From the NCBI GenBank assembly GCA_947631365.1, contig CANRLB010000016.1, forward strand, positions 1-16,808: 16,808 nucleotides of DNA. Direction: 5' to 3'. The position numbers and the translations under genes were made by a program. Below the pieces are notes generated by a model. It did no database searches and was not told the origin of the DNA. It was given only the letters and a program-made list of their open reading frames with translations. Below, one piece after another: positions 13,261 to 16,808 of this stretch; position 1 is the first letter of the stretch; each line of letters begins with the position of its first letter. The DNA is from an uncultured Bacilli bacterium. Its GTDB lineage: Bacteria > Bacillota_I > Bacilli_A > RF39 > UBA660.

Positions 13261-15065
13261 TATTTAAACAATTTATTAACAACATTAACAATTTCCACTA
13301 TTACATTGCTAGTTTTACTTTGATAAATTAAATTTTTAGCAAGAGTTGGATTATCTGTAATAATATTATCAACATTTAAATTAATCATTTTATTAATACT
13401 TTCTTCGGTATTAACTGTCCAAGCATAGATTTGTTTTCCTTCATTATGTAATTTAGAAACCATCGTTTTAGTAACACTTGTTGCTTCTACACTAAAATAA
13501 TCAGCAGCATCTAATTTAGATATATCACCATAAGCAAGAGCAGTTACATAAACAGTTATAATATTTTCGCTAACTTTTTTAATATTTTCTAAAACATCAT
13601 AAACTTGAGAAGTAATAACACAATCATTTTCAAAATTATATTTTTTAATAATATTAACTACATTTTTTTCAAAATCTTTTTCTTTACCAGTTGGTTTTAA
13701 TTCAATATTTAATTTCATATTATTATCTTTCGCCCATTTAATAACATCTTCAAATAAAGGTACTTTTTCTCCCTCAAATTCTTTTCCTTTAAATTTACCA
13801 ACATCTAATTTTAATACATCTTCAATTGTGGCATCCCAAGTATTCAAATTAACTCCAGATGTTCTTTTAAAATTAGTGTCATGTAATACAATTAGATTAT
13901 TGTCTTTAGTTTGTTGAATATCAAGCTCAATCCAATCAGCACCAAGCTCTTTAGCTCCAACAAAAGCACTCATTGTGTTTTCGGGATATAAAACCGATGC
14001 TCCCCTGTGGGCCGTTACTTCCATTGTTCTTAAATATTCAACGTTAAGATTAAATTTACCTTTCATAATTAAATTAGTAAATAAAGTTAAGATAATTAAA
14101 ATTATTATTGTTAATACAATAATTATATAATTTTTCTTTTTTTCATCTTCTTGCGTCCAATTAATATTAACTATTTCTTCTTTTCTTTCTTTTTTATGAT
14201 GGTAAAATAGAGCACTTAATATTATATAACTAATCGCTGTCGATAATATTGTATAAATAATAAAAGAGGCCGCTATAACAACCCAAGTAATAGTTATTAA
14301 TAAAGAATTTAAAATAGTTAAATGATTAAATATTTTATTAATGACTATAATAATTATAATTTCTAAAATAATAAATAATAAATAAACTATACTTAAAAGT
14401 ATTTGAGTTAAACTAATTTTTATTAAATCTTTTAGATGATTTTTCTTACTTAAATTATTACTTTTTTTAATGGCTTCTTTAAAATTGCAATCTTCTAAAA
14501 AATAATAATGTAAACTATAAATCCATCTTAGAAATAAAACCATTAAAAGAATAATTAAAAGAGCATAAAGAATAAATAACGTTTGATTATCTTTAATAAA
14601 ATCCATAATAAATTCGGGAATTTTAATTGATGATATTAAATTAATACCTATTCCCATATTAAGAAAAGGAATTAAAAATATTACTAAAAAGACAATCAAA
14701 ATATTTTTTAAATGCAATACTTTTAAAGACTTTTTTAAAGAATATTTTATAGCGTCTTTTAATTTAATCTTTTTCTTATGATATGATCCATCAGTTAAAT
14801 AAATAATAACGCCAATATCAAAAATACTATAAAAAGTTAATAAGAAGAATAAAATAATTAACATAACCAAAGTAATTGGATTAAGTAAAAAATTTAAAAA
14901 ATTCTCTTTTGTTAAATAACTATAACCAGTTAAATGGGTTATTAAATTAAATAATCCTAAGAATATTGGTGATGCCACTAAAACAGTTAATAATTTAAAA
15001 ATAAATTCAAATTTAAGTAAATTTTTTAAATTATAACTAGTTAAATTTTTAACATCTCTTAACAT
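13260..15065 (-). CDS. Glycerophosphodiester phosphodiesterase with N-terminal membrane domain
   Basis: A protein of 601 residues. Residues 1-335 are a membrane domain with about eight helices, matching the glycerophosphoryl diester phosphodiesterase membrane domain seen in Firmicutes. Residues 348-590 form the catalytic TIM barrel: HRGASVLYPENT with H353 and R354, ELDIQQTKD with E380 and D382, and H395 in VLHD, followed by IELKP and, near the end, WTVN and ITDNP. The enzyme splits glycerophosphodiesters into glycerol 3-phosphate and an alcohol; the membrane form probably acts on lipid or lipoteichoic-acid-derived substrates outside the cell. The start ATG 15065 follows AGAGGTG on the minus strand. 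It is transcribed alone, convergent with the hydrolase gene and divergent from the gene at 15180. Confidence 0.92.
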   Translation of the reverse strand: MLRDVKNLTSYNLKNLLKFEFIFKLLTVLVASPIFLGLFNLITHLTGYSYLTKENFLNFLLNPITLVMLIILFFLLTFYSIFDIGVIIYLTDGSYHKKKIKLKDAIKYSLKKSLKVLHLKNILIVFLVIFLIPFLNMGIGINLISSIKIPEFIMDFIKDNQTLFILYALLIILLMVLFLRWIYSLHYYFLEDCNFKEAIKKSNNLSKKNHLKDLIKISLTQILLSIVYLLFIILEIIIIIVINKIFNHLTILNSLLITITWVVIAASFIIYTILSTAISYIILSALFYHHKKERKEEIVNINWTQEDEKKKNYIIIVLTIIILIILTLFTNLIMKGKFNLNVEYLRTMEVTAHRGASVLYPENTMSAFVGAKELGADWIELDIQQTKDNNLIVLHDTNFKRTSGVNLNTWDATIEDVLKLDVGKFKGKEFEGEKVPLFEDVIKWAKDNNMKLNIELKPTGKEKDFEKNVVNIIKKYNFENDCVITSQVYDVLENIKKVSENIITVYVTALAYGDISKLDAADYFSVEATSVTKTMVSKLHNEGKQIYAWTVNTEESINKMINLNVDNIITDNPTLAKNLIYQSKTSNVIVEIVNVVNKLFK

Positions 15066-15155
15066 AAAACACCTCTTTACATATAAATTATTTTAGCAAA
15101 AACATTATTTACTAGCAATCTATAAATTAATCTTTTTTTTTAAATTCTTTTTTTG

Positions 15156-15173
15156 TATAATTAAATTAGGTGA
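15156..15173 (+). promoter_or_regulatory. -10 box and ribosome site of the WG-repeat gene
   Basis: TATAAT (15156-15161) preceded by a T-rich stretch, then AGGTGA (15168-15173) six bases before ATG 15180. The -35 region is only T-rich. It lies in the 114-base divergent gap shared with the GDPD gene. Confidence 0.5.
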
Positions 15174-15179
15174 AGCTAA

Positions 15180-16808
15180 ATGAAAGAGAATAACAAAGGG
15201 AAAAAGAAAATATTAATTATTTTAGCTATTATATTAGTACTTATATTAATAATTGCTTCTATTTATTTTATCTTTTTTCATAAAAATAAAAATATAGAGG
15301 AAAACCAAGCAGATAAGTTAGTTATTGTTGATAAGAAAAGTTTTAATGAATATGAATATAAATATTTATTTAATGATTATATTTTAGTTACTAAAAATAA
15401 TACTTTGGGGGCTATTTCTAAAAATGGTGAAGTAGTTATAGATTTTATTTATAATGGTAATGCTATTATTTCATCATCTAAAAATGGTTTAGTAATAAAT
15501 GATAATAATAAATATTATTTATATGATAAAAATTTAAAATTAATTACCGAAACTGATTCTTACATTACTCTAGTTGATGATTTAAAAGATGATACATTAT
15601 ATTATTATAATAATAATATTTTATATAACACTCAAAATGAAAAAGTCTATTCTGATATAGATGGTTATTTTAATAAAGTAGGAAATTATATTTTTAGTGA
15701 TCATAATATTATTAATCTAGATACTAAAAAGAATATTAAAATAAATTATTTTATTACTAATGATTCTTATGTATATGCTTCAAGCATTGATGAGGAAAAA
15801 TTATATCTTTATGATTTAGTTAATAATACTTTTAAAGAATATAAAATAAAGACGATATACACTAATGGCTTTAGCCTAGAAGATAATGATGGATATACTT
15901 ATTCATTTTCGGATAACTATGGTTTAGTTGATAATAAAAAAGTAATAGATATTCAAAATTATCACTTTAGTTTTAATAAGTGTTCTTTTGGTTTTCAAGT
16001 ATATGATCAAGATAATAATCTTCTAAGTGAAGATTGTTATGAAGATTATGTTATTAGTGAAGGAAGTAAGGCTTTAAATCTCTTAAAAGAAAATAATATT
16101 TATCTTTTATATAATAATAAAATAGAAAAAAGTGATAACGATACTTTTATAATAGGTAAATATTTATCTCATTATGAAGGGCTAGAAAATAGTTTTATAA
16201 CATTAAATGATTTAAATGGTGAAAAAATAGCTAATAACCCTTGTAGTTATAATCTTAAATATTTAAATAATAATACTTATTTATGTGAAAATGGTGCCTC
16301 TAATTTTTTAGTTGATGAAAATTTAAAACCTAAAACTAAAGAATATGATTTAATTAATTGCCTTAATAATTCTAATTATTGTCTTTTTAAAGAAGGTAAA
16401 AAATATGGTTTATTATTTAATGGCGAAGTAATTATTCCAAGTCTTTATTATAATATGGTAATAAGTGATGATCATACTAGAATAATTGGTGAAAGTTTAT
16501 TTAACTTTGATATCTTTTATTTAAATAAAAATAGTAAATCTTTAACTAAAAAAGATTTAGAAGTTAATTTTTCTAAACCATATCAAAATATAAAAACTGA
16601 TGATTTAATTAATGAATATAATTTAAGCTGGATGAAAGAGACAATTAATGAAAATGAAGAATTATTTAAAAAATATGCTTATATTACTTTAAATAATAAT
16701 CTTCTTAATAATTATCAAAATAAAGTCTTATATTTATTTTATGAAATAGCGTTAAATAAAGATTATTTAGATGAATATTATTTATTATCATCTTTAAAAA
16801 AATTAAAT
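15180..16808 (+). CDS. Membrane-anchored protein with WG-like repeats (3' end outside window)
   Basis: The frame is open from ATG 15180 to the last base, 543 codons without a stop. After a basic start (MKENNKGKKK), one membrane helix lies at about 11-33 and the rest should be outside the cell. The outer part is rich in Asn, Tyr and Asp and contains WG-type beta repeats: NTLGAISKNGEVVIDFIYN (about 74-92), a YGLVDNKKVIDI copy near 250, and KKYGLLFNGEVIIPSLYYN (about 405-424). Such repeats build propeller-like or beta-sheet surfaces for binding; the ligand is unknown. The last 70 visible residues turn helical and acidic, so another domain may begin there. AGGTGA six bases upstream supports the start. 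Confidence 0.8.
   Translation, partial: MKENNKGKKKILIILAIILVLILIIASIYFIFFHKNKNIEENQADKLVIVDKKSFNEYEYKYLFNDYILVTKNNTLGAISKNGEVVIDFIYNGNAIISSSKNGLVINDNNKYYLYDKNLKLITETDSYITLVDDLKDDTLYYYNNNILYNTQNEKVYSDIDGYFNKVGNYIFSDHNIINLDTKKNIKINYFITNDSYVYASSIDEEKLYLYDLVNNTFKEYKIKTIYTNGFSLEDNDGYTYSFSDNYGLVDNKKVIDIQNYHFSFNKCSFGFQVYDQDNNLLSEDCYEDYVISEGSKALNLLKENNIYLLYNNKIEKSDNDTFIIGKYLSHYEGLENSFITLNDLNGEKIANNPCSYNLKYLNNNTYLCENGASNFLVDENLKPKTKEYDLINCLNNSNYCLFKEGKKYGLLFNGEVIIPSLYYNMVISDDHTRIIGESLFNFDIFYLNKNSKSLTKKDLEVNFSKPYQNIKTDDLINEYNLSWMKETINENEELFKKYAYITLNNNLLNNYQNKVLYLFYEIALNKDYLDEYYLLSSLKKLN

Overview
The window is very AT-rich bacterial DNA. Shine-Dalgarno sites are of the AGGAGG type, TTG starts occur, and sigma-A-like promoters with extended -10 boxes are common. 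Several products are typical of gut Firmicutes (choloylglycine hydrolase, sirtuin, HdeD-like DUF308 protein, GDPD with a membrane domain, XRE regulators with membrane sensor tails). I infer an uncultured, gut-associated member of the Bacilli/Erysipelotrichia/RF39 type with a small AT-rich genome. The species cannot be named. All the long genes read through with TGG as Trp, so the standard bacterial code fits.

Layout. Positions 1-306 hold the 3' end of a Fic-family gene, followed by a secreted or membrane-anchored YkuE-type metallophosphoesterase (399-1241). From about 1430 to 7840 lies an accessory-looking block with four XRE helix-turn-helix proteins carrying C-terminal membrane segments (1512, 3355, 6093, 6688). 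The first overlaps a membrane-anchored beta-helix protein of DUF4097 type with a striking alternating Tyr/Cys repeat. The other three are close paralogues in the DNA-binding half but carry different sensor tails; one tail resembles DUF4825. Between them sit a coiled-coil/zinc-ribbon protein of unknown function (4333-4956) and dinD (5135-5995), which has a LexA-type box placed inside its promoter spacer.

From 7941 to 10930 there are a GNAT acetyltransferase, an AAA ATPase with a DUF4143 tail behind a very good promoter flanked by an inverted repeat, and then a scar region. In the scar, an N-terminal fragment of an APH-like kinase gene is joined out of frame to the last 36 codons of a membrane protein resembling PnuC. 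That fragment stops directly against the start of a small DUF4406/nucleoside deoxyribosyltransferase-like gene. Downstream, a minus-strand gene stub with intact promoter, ribosome binding site and about 35 plausible codons runs into the 3' end of that small gene.

From 10927 to the end the genes look housekeeping-like: DUF308 membrane protein, Sir2 deacetylase and choloylglycine hydrolase on the plus strand. They converge through a bidirectional terminator on a minus-strand GDPD with a large membrane domain. Divergent from that is a membrane-anchored protein with WG-like repeats that runs off the window. No tRNA, rRNA, CRISPR array, insertion sequence or complete mobile element was recognised.
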